Part shown: one piece after another, positions 42,734 through 53,567 of the stretch
Layout: each line of letters starts with the position of its first letter
Numbering within the stretch: position 1 is the first letter of the stretch
NCBI RefSeq assembly: GCF_002109325.1
Contig: NZ_CP015348.1
Location: forward strand, 1,584,501-1,648,500
DNA: 64,000 nt
DNA from: Sporosarcina ureae
Lineage (GTDB): Bacteria; Bacillota; Bacilli; Bacillales_A; Planococcaceae
Direction: 5' to 3'
Position numbers and translations under genes: made by a program
Notes under the pieces: generated by a model
What the model saw: only the letters and a program-made list of their open reading frames with translations
Database searches by the model: none
Told to the model about the DNA's origin: nothing

Positions 42734-43316
42734 TGTTCAACCTCCTAAAATAATATAATATACTGCAGCAATACTCTTTTCTTCACACGAATTAAGCTAT
42801 AGAATATTCTATAAAATGAAAATTCCCACATTGGCCTACTATAATCTTTCAATCGATCTTCAGGTTTTTTTATCCATATCATTCGATTGAACTAAAACAC
42901 CTATAAATATATAAGTTCAACATGTCACAGTTTACCCAAATGCTATTTAGCATAAACGTTGACCGCGTAACACTTCACAGATAAAACTATTATAAGCGGC
43001 AGGAATAATTTTTCTGTTAAGATGTCACTAATTTTGAATCATATGATATGGTAACAAGATTATTATAAAATGGTCTACTCGCAGTTGATTCATTAATGAC
43101 TCATAACATCAGGGGTTGATCTGTGAGCCTCTCAAATAGCTAATACAACTGGAAATGAAGGGTGGTCTATTTTCTTAAGTAAAATGTTTTGGAAAGTAAT
43201 TTGGAGTTACTGCTACTAATTTATTGTACAGTTTCTCGGTGAAGATTCAAGTGTTCCCGCTTACATAAGGGGTTGGCAAGATATCTACACATAAAAGTAC
43301 AACTAATGCTAAACAT
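42734..43316 (-). promoter_or_regulatory. Gene-free region upstream of ureA with two perfect palindromes
   Basis: No credible gene in about 580 bases. Two perfect palindromes stand out: TATAGAATATTCTATA (42798-42813, about 65 bases before ureA) and ATGCTATTTAGCAT (42940-42953). I saw no full TnrA/GlnR box, CodY box or good SigA promoter, so the urease start site is not located. Confidence 0.55.
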
Positions 43317-43354
43317 AAAAAAGCCCTCCTCATAAAATAATGAGAAGAGCTTTT
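43317..43354 (-). terminator. Terminator downstream of rpsI
   Basis: Minus-strand AAAAGCTCTTCTCAT pairs with ATGAGGAGGGCTTTT and is followed by T-rich sequence. Confidence 0.88.
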
Positions 43355-43365
43355 GAAAATATAAA

Positions 43366-43758
43366 TTAACGCTTTGAGAACTGAGGTGCACGACGAGCGC
43401 CGCGAAGACCTGGTTTCTTACGTTCCTTCATACGTGGATCACGTGTTAGGAATCCTGCTGATTTAAGTGCTGCACGGAAATCAGGATCTACAGTAAGCAA
43501 TGCACGAGCTACGCCGTGACGGATTGCGCCTGCTTGACCAGTGTAACCTCCACCGTTAACGTTAACGTGGATATCGTAGCTTCCAAGTGTTTCCGTTGTA
43601 ACTAGTGGTTGTTTAATGATTTCACGAAGTGTTTCGAATGGTACGTAGTCCTCTACATCACGATTATTGACGACAATTTTGCCTTCGCCAGGAATTAGAC
43701 GTACACGAGCTACTGAGCTTTTACGACGGCCAGTGCCGATATATTGTACTTGTGCCAA
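43366..43758 (-). CDS. rpsI: 30S ribosomal protein S9
   Basis: A 130-residue protein with the S9 motifs [12 protein letters not shown] and [19 protein letters not shown]. The basic C-terminal tail ending SKR reaches into the P-site. It follows rplM by 19 bases and is the last gene of the superoperon region. Confidence 0.98.
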   Translation of the reverse strand: MAQVQYIGTGRRKSSVARVRLIPGEGKIVVNNRDVEDYVPFETLREIIKQPLVTTETLGSYDIHVNVNGGGYTGQAGAIRHGVARALLTVDPDFRAALKSAGFLTRDPRMKERKKPGLRGARRAPQFSKR

Positions 43759-43777
43759 GTGGGTTTCCTCCTCTTAA

Positions 43778-44215
43778 TTAACCGCGAAGCTCAAAAGCTT
43801 CTGGTTTTTGTGCTGCATGCTGATGTTCAGGACCAGCAAATACGTGTAATTTCTTGATTGTTTGACGACCTAGAGGACCGTTTGGAAGCATTCCTTTAAT
43901 CGCAAGTTCAAGCATTTTCACAGGGTAGTTAGTACGCATTTCAAGAGCAGTACGTGACTTGATGCTACCTGTGTAACCAGAGTGACGGTAGTACATTTTA
44001 TCTTTTAACTTGTTACCAGTCAATTGGATTTTTTCAGCGTTGATGATGATCACGTGATCACCTGTATCAACATGTGGTGTAAACGTTGGTTTATGTTTAC
44101 CGCGTAAAAGAGTTGCAACTTCTGAAGCAAGACGACCAAGCGTTTGTCCTTCAGCGTCGACAACTAGCCATTTACGTTCGACTTCGTGACCTTTAGCCAT
44201 GAATGTTGTGCGCAT
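43778..44215 (-). CDS. rplM: 50S ribosomal protein L13
   Basis: A 145-residue early-assembly L13 with [37 protein letters not shown] and [11 protein letters not shown]. It has its own promoter and leader in the truA gap and is paired with rpsI. Confidence 0.98.
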   Translation of the reverse strand: MRTTFMAKGHEVERKWLVVDAEGQTLGRLASEVATLLRGKHKPTFTPHVDTGDHVIIINAEKIQLTGNKLKDKMYYRHSGYTGSIKSRTALEMRTNYPVKMLELAIKGMLPNGPLGRQTIKKLHVFAGPEHQHAAQKPEAFELRG

Positions 44216-44351
44216 ATTGTGTATCCTCCTAAAATATCAAATCTGTTCCCTTGTTTTCTCTATCCCTAAACACAAATAAACTTCCGGGGCTTGTTTGTGG
44301 GGTTATTGAAATACCATTTATCATGTTATCCTTTATTGTCCATAAAGTCAA
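44216..44351 (-). promoter_or_regulatory. rplM promoter and L13-type leader
   Basis: On the minus strand TTGACT (44346-44351), 17 bases and TAACAT (44323-44328). The leader then shows CCC-CACAAA pairing with TTTGTG-TTTA-GGG around CAAGCCCCGGAAGTTTA. That arrangement matches my memory of the Firmicute L13 leader, which mediates autogenous control. Confidence 0.6.
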
Positions 44352-44389
44352 GCGTTTTTATGAATACGCCAGGATTAGTTGCCATGAGC

Positions 44390-45127
44390 TTAATAGGTGA
44401 CCTCTAGTAAGTACAAACCGTGTGCTGCCGCTGTCTTCCCTGCCCTTTGACGATCTTTCGCCTCGAGAATTTTCTGGATATCTTCCGGCTCGTCCCAACC
44501 GATGCCTACCGCCAGCAAAGCACCAGCAATTGTTCTCACCATATTGTAAAGAAACCCATCACCTTCTACTTCAAGAATCAGCTCATCCTGATACCGTTCA
44601 ATTGTCAGCTTTCGGATTGTGCGAACTTTATTCGAAGTAGCAGTCTTCGCCGAACAGAAACTGGTGAAGTCATGTGTACCGATCAAATAAGCAGCTCCTG
44701 CATTCATTCGTTCCACATCTGGATTCCATCTACCTAAATGAACAGCGAAGTTGCGTTCAAATGGACTTTGCAATTCCCCATACGACCATTTATAGCGATA
44801 CGTCTTTCCTTTTGCACCATAGCGTGCGTGGAAGTCTTCAGATGTCTGTTCAACAGCCGTAATACGTACATCTTTAGGCAACAGCACATTCAAAGCCATT
44901 AGCCAGCGATCGCCTAAATCAAGTGGCGTATCGAAATGGATGACCTGACCTAATGCATGCACGCCGGCGTCGGTGCGTCCACTCGCCACAGCGTGTGAAG
45001 TTGGATTCTTATGCAATTTAACAAGCGCCTTATCGATTTCGGCTTGAACTGTCCGCATGCCTGGTTGGGATTGATAGCCAGCAAAATTCGTTCCATCATA
45101 CGCAACAGTTGCTTTCATTCGTTTCAA
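44390..45127 (-). CDS. truA: tRNA pseudouridine(38-40) synthase TruA
   Basis: A 245-residue enzyme that makes pseudouridine at tRNA positions 38-40. It shows AYDGTNFAGYQSQP, the catalytic Asp in SGRTDAGVHALGQ, and GDGFLYNMVRTIAGALL. The best start is TTG 45125-45127, 5 bases after GGAAGTGA. The MKATVAY ATG at 45118 is possible but is 14 bases from the site. It follows ecfT by 5 bases. Confidence 0.95.
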   Translation of the reverse strand: MKRMKATVAYDGTNFAGYQSQPGMRTVQAEIDKALVKLHKNPTSHAVASGRTDAGVHALGQVIHFDTPLDLGDRWLMALNVLLPKDVRITAVEQTSEDFHARYGAKGKTYRYKWSYGELQSPFERNFAVHLGRWNPDVERMNAGAAYLIGTHDFTSFCSAKTATSNKVRTIRKLTIERYQDELILEVEGDGFLYNMVRTIAGALLAVGIGWDEPEDIQKILEAKDRQRAGKTAAAHGLYLLEVTY

Positions 45128-45132
45128 ATTAT

Positions 45133-45930
45133 TCACTTCCTTACCCACAGCAATACACCCACCAAGATTACAAATGCGATCAAGACAGCTGTATCTCTCA
45201 TTTGCCACGATAGCTGGCGGAATCTCGTACGGCCTTCCCCACCACGGTAGCCGCGTACTTCCATTGCCACTGCTAAATCTTCTGCGCGTTTAAAGGCACT
45301 GACAAATAACGGCACGAGTAACGGAATGACGGCCTGGACTCGTTCTTTAATCGAACCGCTGCTTAAATCTGATCCTCTTGCAAGCTGGGCTTTTAAAATC
45401 TTATCCGTTTCATCCATAAGAGTTGGGATGAAACGGAGCGAAATGGACATCATCAATGCAAGTTCATGCACCGGTAACTTCAACTTTTTAAAAGGGTTGA
45501 GCAATGTCTCTAATCCATCTGTGATCGAAATTGGTGAAGTGGTCAATGTTAATACTGTCGTAATCAACACAAGTACTAGGAATCGGATAGATATAAAAAT
45601 ACCCATTCGCAGTCCCTCTTCATAAATTTTGATAAACTTCCATTCAAATATGATAGGCCCTTCACGCGTAAAGAAGATATGTAAGAGGAGAGTGAAAACA
45701 ATCAAAAAGATGACCGGTTTTAATCCATTGACCAAAAAGTAGGGTCTAATTCTTGCGAGTGCGATGACAAATGCTGTAAAGACTAGCAATATTGCATAAG
45801 ATACAACATTGTTCGCTAAGAACACCGCTACTACAAATAAAAAGACAAAGAGTAACTTCGAACGCGGATCCATTCGGTGCACAATAGACGTCCCTGGAAT
45901 AAAACGACCAATAATCATTTTCTCTAACAT
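45133..45930 (-). CDS. ecfT: Energy-coupling factor transporter transmembrane protein EcfT
   Basis: A 265-residue membrane scaffold of ECF vitamin transporters with about five TM helices. The coupling helices near the C-terminus carry the Ala-Arg-Gly motif AQLARGSDLS and AMEVRGYRGG, which contact the two ATPases. Overlaps ecfA2 by 7 bases. Confidence 0.95.
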   Translation of the reverse strand: MLEKMIIGRFIPGTSIVHRMDPRSKLLFVFLFVVAVFLANNVVSYAILLVFTAFVIALARIRPYFLVNGLKPVIFLIVFTLLLHIFFTREGPIIFEWKFIKIYEEGLRMGIFISIRFLVLVLITTVLTLTTSPISITDGLETLLNPFKKLKLPVHELALMMSISLRFIPTLMDETDKILKAQLARGSDLSSGSIKERVQAVIPLLVPLFVSAFKRAEDLAVAMEVRGYRGGEGRTRFRQLSWQMRDTAVLIAFVILVGVLLWVRK

Positions 45931-46799
45931 GGCCGTTCCTCTTTTCTTTCAATGACTTTCGCTAGTTCATTTGCCAGTATGTCTTCAGTAAGCGCAATTT
46001 GATCAAAACGTTGTCCACTCATCTTTTCGATCTCACGCTGAAAACGTATCGAACGCGGTACACTGAGTCGAAATGAATGAAGTTCCTCTTCTTGACTGAA
46101 TATCTCTTCAGGTGTTCCTTCCATAACCGACGTTCCCTCATGCATCACAAGAATTCTATCGCTGTATCGTGCGGCATCTTCCATACTATGGGTAACAAGA
46201 ATGGTCGTCAGGTTTTCGGTCTCATGCAGATGATAAAACAGCTCCATGATTTCTTTACGCCCTTTAGGATCAAGTCCCGCTGTCGGCTCGTCAAGGACTA
46301 GAACAGACGGTTTGAATGCTAGGACACCCGCAATCGCCACACGCCGCATTTGGCCGCCTGACAGCTCAAAAGGAGACTTCTGAAGCACATCATCCGGCAA
46401 ACCTAAAAGTTTGACGAGTTCATGCGCTCGAGCTCTTGCTATCTCTTTCGGCACACCAAAATTTATAGGACCGAACATAATATCTTTCTCAACTGTTTCT
46501 TCAAATAACTGATGTTCAGGGAACTGAAACACAATTCCTACTTGATGCCGAACTTCCTTCATTTGTTTACCTTTTGTTTGAGCTGTAATTTTAGTATTGC
46601 CTATCATGACGGTACCTTCAGATGGCTTTAATAATCCATTCAAATGAAGCAATAATGTAGATTTACCAGAGCCTGTATGACCAATGATCGACGTATATGA
46701 GCCTGAAGGGATTGTAGCTGTCACATCCTGCAAGGCTCGTTTCTCAAACGGTGAATCTTTAGCATATAAGTAACCTACTTGCTGAAGTGAAATGTCCAC
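45924..46799 (-). CDS. ecfA2: ECF transporter ATPase EcfA2
   Basis: A 291-residue ABC ATPase with Walker A GHTGSGKST, a Q-loop in VFQFPEHQLFE, signature LSGGQMRRVAIA and Walker B VLVLDEPTAGLD. Together with EcfA1 and EcfT it energises many substrate-binding S-components encoded elsewhere. Overlaps ecfA1 by 25 bases. Confidence 0.95.
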   Translation of the reverse strand: MDISLQQVGYLYAKDSPFEKRALQDVTATIPSGSYTSIIGHTGSGKSTLLLHLNGLLKPSEGTVMIGNTKITAQTKGKQMKEVRHQVGIVFQFPEHQLFEETVEKDIMFGPINFGVPKEIARARAHELVKLLGLPDDVLQKSPFELSGGQMRRVAIAGVLAFKPSVLVLDEPTAGLDPKGRKEIMELFYHLHETENLTTILVTHSMEDAARYSDRILVMHEGTSVMEGTPEEIFSQEEELHSFRLSVPRSIRFQREIEKMSGQRFDQIALTEDILANELAKVIERKEERPC

Positions 46800-47632
46800 A
46801 ATTCATTCACCAACTCTTCTTCTGTCATATGATTACCTTGCAATTCTACACCAGCTGTTCTCAATAGCTCTGAAACACGCAGAGCGAACGGTAAGTCGAG
46901 GCCGACCTTTTCAAGTTCAGTTCCTTGCTGAAAGATCTCTTGCGGTGTACCGATCATTAAGACTTGTCCTTCATTCATAACCAAAATCCGATCTGCTAAT
47001 AACACTTCTTCTAAGTCGTGGGTAATCGACAACACAGTCAAGCCTATTTCAGAACGTAACTTCTTAACAATTTCTATTACTTCTTCACGTCCATGGGGAT
47101 CCAACATAGAAGTAGCTTCATCTAAAATAAGCAACTCAGGTTGTAAAGCCAATGCGCCTGCAATGGCCACACGTTGTTTCTGGCCCCCTGAGAGATGATG
47201 GGGTTCATGATTGATGTAATCCGTCATCTTCACTTGCTCTAGGGCCTCGTGGACTCGTTTAACCATCACGTCATACGGCACGCCATTGTTTTCCAGTGCA
47301 AACGCCACATCATCCTGTACCGTTGAGCCGACGAATTGGTTATCGGGATTTTGAAAGACGATCCCCATGCGCGAACGGGTTTCCCAAAGATTGTTTTCAG
47401 AAAGTCGTTCTAAAAAGAGATTCACATCACCTGAAGAAGGAAACATCAAGCCGATCAACAGCTTCGCCAGCGTGGACTTGCCAGAACCATTATGTCCTAC
47501 AACTGCCAACCATTCTCCTTCATACAAAGTGAAAGACACATCCTGTAATGCTTTACTTGGGATATGTGAAGAATCCTCTTCTTCCATATCGTAAGAAAAC
47601 TCTACGTGATGCATCGACGCAATTTCCTTCAT
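46775..47632 (-). CDS. ecfA1: ECF transporter ATPase EcfA1
   Basis: A 285-residue ABC ATPase with GHNGSGKST, VFQNPDNQFVGS, LSGGQKQRVAIAGAL and LLILDEATSMLDP. First gene of ecfA1-ecfA2-ecfT-truA; preceded by a structured RNA element with a U-tract at 47700-47786. Confidence 0.95.
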   Translation of the reverse strand: MKEIASMHHVEFSYDMEEEDSSHIPSKALQDVSFTLYEGEWLAVVGHNGSGKSTLAKLLIGLMFPSSGDVNLFLERLSENNLWETRSRMGIVFQNPDNQFVGSTVQDDVAFALENNGVPYDVMVKRVHEALEQVKMTDYINHEPHHLSGGQKQRVAIAGALALQPELLILDEATSMLDPHGREEVIEIVKKLRSEIGLTVLSITHDLEEVLLADRILVMNEGQVLMIGTPQEIFQQGTELEKVGLDLPFALRVSELLRTAGVELQGNHMTEEELVNELWTFHFSK

Positions 47633-47699
47633 TCAGGCTCCTCCTCTTAAATGTATTATTTGATAAGTATATCGTATGTATAGAACTATTCTTATGTAT

Positions 47700-47820
47700 A
47701 AAAAAAAAGCGCGTACCTCATCTAAGGAATGCGCCTTTGAAAACGAAAATGCCGGTTGCTCATGCCGACATCTCAGATGAGGTACGTAGAGCTAGACCAG
47801 TCGATTGCTCGCGGATCATA
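47700..47820 (-). ncRNA. Candidate structured RNA / attenuator upstream of ecfA1
   Basis: On the minus strand a -10-like TATGAT (47815-47820) precedes a three-way-junction RNA. P1 is 12 perfect pairs (47775-47786 with 47712-47723). P2 is 6 pairs (47765-47770 with 47750-47755) with loop CATGAGCAA. P3 is AAGG/CCTT (47734-47737 with 47724-47727). P1 runs straight into CGC and nine T (47700-47708), then ecfA1 starts 67 bases later. It could be an elaborate rplQ terminator, an attenuator or a small RNA. No known class fits that I can recall. Confidence 0.5.
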
Positions 47821-47862
47821 ACACTCAGCTTTTATGTCGTATAAATCTCGTATTTGTAATAA

Positions 47863-47894
47863 GAGGGTGTGCTGTGCGTGACAGACACACCCTC
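47863..47894 (-). terminator. Hairpin after rplQ
   Basis: GAGGGTGTG pairs with CACACCCTC a few bases beyond the rplQ stop. It is followed on the minus strand by TTATTAC, a weak U-tract, so readthrough is likely. Confidence 0.6.
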
Positions 47895-47906
47895 GAAGTG
47901 TTGGAA

Positions 47907-48287
47907 TTACACCAATTCGATAATAACTACTGGTGCGCCATCGCCACGGCGAGGTCCCATTTTCATTATACGTGTATAACCGCCTTGGCGATCTGCATAA
48001 CGTGGTCCAATTGTATCGAAAAGTTTTTGAAGTGCAAACACTGTTGCTTCTTCGCCCTCTTCGTTTTCAACAACCACTGTTTCACGACGAATGTATTCAG
48101 CCGCTTGACGACGTGCATGAAGATCTCCACGTTTTCCAAGAGTGATCATCTTTTCAACTACTTTACGCAATTCTTTCGCACGCGTTTCAGTTGTCTGGAT
48201 GCGCTCATGAATGATTAGATCAGTCGTTAGGTCGCGAAGCATTGCTTTACGTTGTGAACTTGTGCGTCCAAGTTTTCTGTATCCCAT
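47907..48287 (-). CDS. rplQ: 50S ribosomal protein L17
   Basis: A 126-residue L17 beginning [19 protein letters not shown], with [15 protein letters not shown] and ending in a beta-strand VVIIELV. Last gene of the alpha operon, 30 bases after rpoA. Confidence 0.98.
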   Translation of the reverse strand: MGYRKLGRTSSQRKAMLRDLTTDLIIHERIQTTETRAKELRKVVEKMITLGKRGDLHARRQAAEYIRRETVVVENEEGEEATVFALQKLFDTIGPRYADRQGGYTRIMKMGPRRGDGAPVVIIELV

Positions 48288-48317
48288 TTGAAGTTACCCT
48301 CCTTCAATATATGTCAG

Positions 48318-49262
48318 TTATTCTTCAGAGCGTAACTCAAGGTTTAGCTCATCCAATTTAGCCTTCACTTCTTCAAGTGATTTACGGCCTAAGTTTCGCA
48401 CTTTCATCATTTCGTCTTCAGACTTGTTAGCAAGTTCTAAAACCGTATTGATGCCTGCACGCTTCAAGCAGTTATAAGATCGGACAGAAAGGTCTAGTTC
48501 TTCAATTGTCATTTCCAGAACCTTCTCTTTTTGGTCTTCTTCTTTTTCTACCATGATTTCTGCAGTTTGTGCTTCGTCAGTCATACCAACGAATATATTC
48601 AAATGCTCTGTAAGAATTTTAGCTCCAAGTGATACTGCCTCTTTAGGACCAATGCTTCCATCTGTCCATACATCGAGTGTCAACTTATCAAAGTTGGTAC
48701 TTTGTCCGACGCGAGTGTTCTCTACTTGGAAGTTAACGCGTGATACAGGAGTGTAAATCGAGTCAATTGGAATCACACCAATTGCTAGATCCTCACGTTT
48801 GTTTTGATCGGAAGGAACATATCCGCGTCCACGTACAGCATACATACGCATACGTAAATGTCCATTTTTACCGAGAGTAGCAATCGGGAGATCTGGATTT
48901 AATACTTCAACATCACTATCATGTGTGATGTCTGCAGCCGTCACGACGCCTTCACCTTTCACATCGATCTCAATAACTTTCTCATCATCTGAGTAAATTT
49001 TGAGAGCTAGCTTCTTCACATTCAAAATAACTGTAGATACGTCTTCGACGACACCTTCAATTGTAGAGAATTCATGAAGTACACCATCGATTTGAATAGA
49101 TGTCACAGCAGCTCCTGGTAATGAAGACAAGAGAATGCGGCGCAAGGAATTCCCTAAGGTATTTCCGTATCCACGCTCTAGTGGCTCGATAATAAACTTA
49201 CCGAACTGTGAATCTTCACCGATCGTTACTGTTTCAATCTTTGGTTTCTCAATCTCGATCAT
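48318..49262 (-). CDS. rpoA: RNA polymerase alpha subunit
   Basis: A 314-residue alpha subunit. The N-terminal dimerisation domain has [23 protein letters not shown] linker (about 225-245) and a C-terminal domain with [18 protein letters not shown] and [14 protein letters not shown] (UP-element contacts) follow. Confidence 0.98.
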   Translation of the reverse strand: MIEIEKPKIETVTIGEDSQFGKFIIEPLERGYGNTLGNSLRRILLSSLPGAAVTSIQIDGVLHEFSTIEGVVEDVSTVILNVKKLALKIYSDDEKVIEIDVKGEGVVTAADITHDSDVEVLNPDLPIATLGKNGHLRMRMYAVRGRGYVPSDQNKREDLAIGVIPIDSIYTPVSRVNFQVENTRVGQSTNFDKLTLDVWTDGSIGPKEAVSLGAKILTEHLNIFVGMTDEAQTAEIMVEKEEDQKEKVLEMTIEELDLSVRSYNCLKRAGINTVLELANKSEDEMMKVRNLGRKSLEEVKAKLDELNLELRSEE

Positions 49263-49385
49263 TTAATTACCCTCCTCAAAACGTCTCTATATTGGTTTAA
49301 CCTTATTGAATTCACTGATAATAGATATCCTATTTCAACAGTATTAACAAAAATTGTCTTTCTTAATCCAATAGATTCAAACCGA

Positions 49386-49793
<408 letters not shown>

Positions 49794-49800
49794 TTACCTA

Positions 49801-50166
49801 TTATTTTTTCTTGTTAGCCATTGTGCGTTTAGGACCCTTACGCGTACGTGCATTGTTTTTCGTGTTTTGTCCACGAACAGGCAATCCACGACGGTGACGG
49901 ATTCCACGGTTACTACCGATTTCCATCAAACGCTTGATATTTAGAGAAGTTTCACGACGAAGATCCCCTTCTACTTTCAAGCCGTCAATTTGTTCACGAA
50001 TCTTATCAAGTTCAGCGTCAGTTAAATCACGAACGCGAGTTTCTTGAGAAATGTCAGCTGCATTCAAAATTGATTGTGCAGTTGTTTTACCAATACCGAA
50101 TATATATGTCAATGAAATGACAACGCGCTTATCGCGCGGAACGTCTACACCAGCAATACGTGCCAT
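49801..50166 (-). CDS. rpsM: 30S ribosomal protein S13
   Basis: A 121-residue S13 with [21 protein letters not shown], the helix-two-turn-helix [11 protein letters not shown], and a basic tail [18 protein letters not shown]. Confidence 0.98.
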   Translation of the reverse strand: MARIAGVDVPRDKRVVISLTYIFGIGKTTAQSILNAADISQETRVRDLTDAELDKIREQIDGLKVEGDLRRETSLNIKRLMEIGSNRGIRHRRGLPVRGQNTKNNARTRKGPKRTMANKKK

Positions 50167-50190
50167 ATAAGTTGTGCACCTCCTTGTGTT

Positions 50191-50319
<129 letters not shown>

Positions 50320-50343
50320 TCAATATTTCGGGAGTGCAAAAGT

Positions 50344-50562
50344 TTATTTGAAACGGTATGTGATACGACCACGTGTTAAATCGTAAGGTGAAAGTTCCAA
50401 TGTCACCTTGTCGCCTGGCAGAATACGAATAAAGTGCATACGAATTTTACCTGACACGTGTGCAAGCACAGTATGTCCGTTTTCTAACTCCACTTTAAAC
50501 ATCGCATTCGGCAACGTTTCAAGAACAGTTCCTTCTACCTCAATTACGTCGTCCTTCGCCAT
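50344..50562 (-). CDS. infA: Translation initiation factor IF-1
   Basis: A 72-residue OB-fold protein: [50 protein letters not shown]. The start is the ATG at 50562; an upstream in-frame ATG adds an unrelated 14-residue leader. Confidence 0.98.
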   Translation of the reverse strand: MAKDDVIEVEGTVLETLPNAMFKVELENGHTVLAHVSGKIRMHFIRILPGDKVTLELSPYDLTRGRITYRFK

Positions 50563-50907
50563 CAATCCTGTCTCCCTTCTATATCCAATAAAGGCTTTCA
50601 CCATCGAGCGGCATCAGTCGCCTTCATAAGGCTTCCTTCAACATATGTCCAGTTAGCATGAGTGATGTTCGAAAGACGTCTGCCACATTTCGCTGTTTCG
50701 CATAATTTGCGAATGAGATCCTTTATTGTTCTCGTAGCAGTGCCAATTATATATTATACTGCCAATGACAATATAATGCATGCAGGGACTACTGAGCAAT
50801 AAATGAAATGCTCTCATTTATCTTATAACAGGAACTTAACGCTTTTGCAGTTCGTTTTCATCCATTACTTTCCGAACAATGATGAAGATGTGCCCGAAAA
50901 GGATTGA
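50563..50907 (-). other. Interval between adk and infA lacking map
   Basis: About 345 bases without a credible gene. Most Bacillus genomes have map (methionine aminopeptidase), and often a KOW-domain gene, here. The middle is AT-rich, with two TATAAT hexamers on the minus strand (50746-50751 and 50753-50758) and TTGTCA (50766-50771) at too short a spacing, so a promoter for infA-rplQ is probable but not resolved. A GCCTT/AAGGC hairpin sits near 50620. Confidence 0.5.
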
Positions 50908-51582
<675 letters not shown>

Positions 51583-51606
51583 TTACAATAGGTCAGGCTA
51601 TTGCTT

Positions 51607-52899
51607 TTATTTCATAAAGCCTCTGTAATGTCTCTTCACTAATTGCGATTCCAATTGCTTCATTGATTCGAGGGCAACCCCTACTACGATGAGCAAGCTC
51701 GTTCCGCCGATTTGAGCGGATTGAGGCAGATTCGCCAAGTTGATGAAGAAGATCGGCATAACCGCTACGACAGCTAGGAAAATCGAGCCGACGAACGTTA
51801 GTCTATACAGAGTACTTGTTAAGTACTTTTGAGTGTTTGCCCCTGGACGAATTCCCGGAATATATGCACCTTGTTTTTTCAGGTTGTCTGCCATATTCTC
51901 TGGATTCACTTGAATGAATGCATAGAAATACGTAAACGCGACAATTAGTGTTACATACAAAATCATACCGATCGGATTCGTATAATCGAAGATCCGAATA
52001 ATAGTTTTGGTTACACTGTTCTCACCGAAAAACGGAGCAATTTGTTGTGGCGTGATGAAGAATGCCACCGCAAAGATAACTGGAATAACACCCGCAGCAT
52101 TCAATTTCAAAGGTAAGTGTGTTTGTTGACTTGCAACAGACTGATTACGTCCTGATACACGTTTCGCATATTGAATCGGAATTTTACGCAATGCTTCTTG
52201 GAAGTAAATAACTCCGACTACAATGGCTACGATTACGATCAATAGTAATACCATCGTTGCAATTCTAATAAATAGTGCATCTCCAGCGTCTTGAATTTGC
52301 GTTACATACAACTGGTTAACAGCATTCGGTATGCCGGCAACAATCCCTGCAAAGATAATGATGGAAATACCATTCCCAACACCTTTTGCAGTAATTTGTT
52401 CACCTAGCCATAGAAGGAAAGCAGTACCGGCAGTCAATACAATCGCAATTGTGATATAAGTGGATATGCTATTGTCTTGAATCAGTGTGCCGCCAAACGT
52501 TTGGTTGAAACCAAATGACATAGCAAGCGCCTGAATGAAGGCAAGAACAATCGTGAAATATCTTGTGAATTGTGCAAGTTTACGTCTTCCAACGTCCCCT
52601 TGTTTTGACCACTCAGTAAACTTTGGAACAACATCCATCTGCAAGAGCTGCACAATGATGGAAGCCGTAATGTACGGCATAATCCCCATTGCAAAGATCG
52701 AGAAGTTAGATAGTGCTCCTCCACCAAATGTGTTCAAGAATCCGATAAACTGGTTATCTGATTGTTGTAAAGCAGTTGCATCAACGTTTGGAACCGGAAC
52801 AAATGTCCCTAGTCTAAACACGATGAGCACTAGGAGGGTGAAAATTATTTTAGACCGGATCTCCTTCACACGCATGAAATTAGAGATTGTCTGAAACAT
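51607..52899 (-). CDS. secY: Preprotein translocase subunit SecY
   Basis: The 430-residue channel protein of the Sec translocase with ten TM helices. It has a plug region near TFGGGALSNFSIFAMGIMPYI (read in pieces) and cytoplasmic loop YAKRVSGRNQSVASQQTHLPLK (read in pieces) contacting SecA and ribosome. Its start overlaps the rplO stop by one base. Confidence 0.98.
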   Translation of the reverse strand: MFQTISNFMRVKEIRSKIIFTLLVLIVFRLGTFVPVPNVDATALQQSDNQFIGFLNTFGGGALSNFSIFAMGIMPYITASIIVQLLQMDVVPKFTEWSKQGDVGRRKLAQFTRYFTIVLAFIQALAMSFGFNQTFGGTLIQDNSISTYITIAIVLTAGTAFLLWLGEQITAKGVGNGISIIIFAGIVAGIPNAVNQLYVTQIQDAGDALFIRIATMVLLLIVIVAIVVGVIYFQEALRKIPIQYAKRVSGRNQSVASQQTHLPLKLNAAGVIPVIFAVAFFITPQQIAPFFGENSVTKTIIRIFDYTNPIGMILYVTLIVAFTYFYAFIQVNPENMADNLKKQGAYIPGIRPGANTQKYLTSTLYRLTFVGSIFLAVVAVMPIFFINLANLPQSAQIGGTSLLIVVGVALESMKQLESQLVKRHYRGFMK

Positions 52900-53339
52900 T
52901 ATACCACCTCTGTTTGCCCGCCCGCTTTTTCAATTGCTTCTTTTGCAGAAGCGGAGAATTTGTTAGCACGTACTGTAATCTTTTTATCAAGTGTTCCGTT
53001 ACCCAGAATCTTGATACCAGATTTAGCGTTACTTACAACTCCAGTTTCAATTAGCAGTTCCGGCGTTACTTCCGTGCCTTCTTCGAAACGATTTAATGTG
53101 TCAAGGTTAACGATGGCATAATCTTTACGATTGATGTTCGTGAACCCGCGCTTAGGAAGTCGTTGGAAAAGAGGAATTTGTCCACCTTCGAAACCAAGAC
53201 GTACACCGCCGCCTGAACGAGAGTTTTGACCGTCATGACCTCTACCGGAAGTCTTACCAGTTCCTGATCCAATCCCACGACCAACACGTTTGCGGTTTCT
53301 GCGAGATCCCTCAGCTGGTTTTAGCTCATGTAATTTCAT
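52899..53339 (-). CDS. rplO: 50S ribosomal protein L15
   Basis: A 146-residue L15 with the extended glycine-rich N-terminus ([21 protein letters not shown], read in pieces) and LPKRGFTN. Translationally coupled to secY. Confidence 0.98.
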   Translation of the reverse strand: MKLHELKPAEGSRRNRKRVGRGIGSGTGKTSGRGHDGQNSRSGGGVRLGFEGGQIPLFQRLPKRGFTNINRKDYAIVNLDTLNRFEEGTEVTPELLIETGVVSNAKSGIKILGNGTLDKKITVRANKFSASAKEAIEKAGGQTEVV

Positions 53340-53371
53340 CTTATCGGCACCTCCTTATTGTAAAATAGTAC

Positions 53372-53554
53372 TTAAATTTCTTTAACGTTTACTAAGTGGC
53401 TAACCTTTGTGATCATTCCACGGATAGCATCGTTGTTTTGATGCTCAACTGTTTGATTTAACTTTCGAAGGCCTAATGCTTCAATTGTTTTACGCTGTGT
53501 TGGTTTAGAACCAATAACACTTTTCGTAAGGGTGACTTCAAGTTTGTTCGTCAT
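53372..53554 (-). CDS. rpmD: 50S ribosomal protein L30
   Basis: A 60-residue short bacterial L30: [35 protein letters not shown]. Confidence 0.98.
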   Translation of the reverse strand: MTNKLEVTLTKSVIGSKPTQRKTIEALGLRKLNQTVEHQNNDAIRGMITKVSHLVNVKEI

Positions 53555-53567
53555 CGTTTTTCCCCCC

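Noticed and set aside
42734..43000. TnrA/GlnR or CodY site before ureA
   Set aside because: TGTTA and TGTCA half-sites occur, but none has the matching TNACA at the right distance, and no AATTTTCWGAAAATT-like box was found.
47700..47786. T-box riboswitch upstream of ecfA1
   Set aside because: AGATGAGGTACGCGC recalls the AGGGTGGNACCGCG T-box, but it is directly followed by the U-tract rather than being the 5' arm of a later terminator, and no specifier loop is visible.
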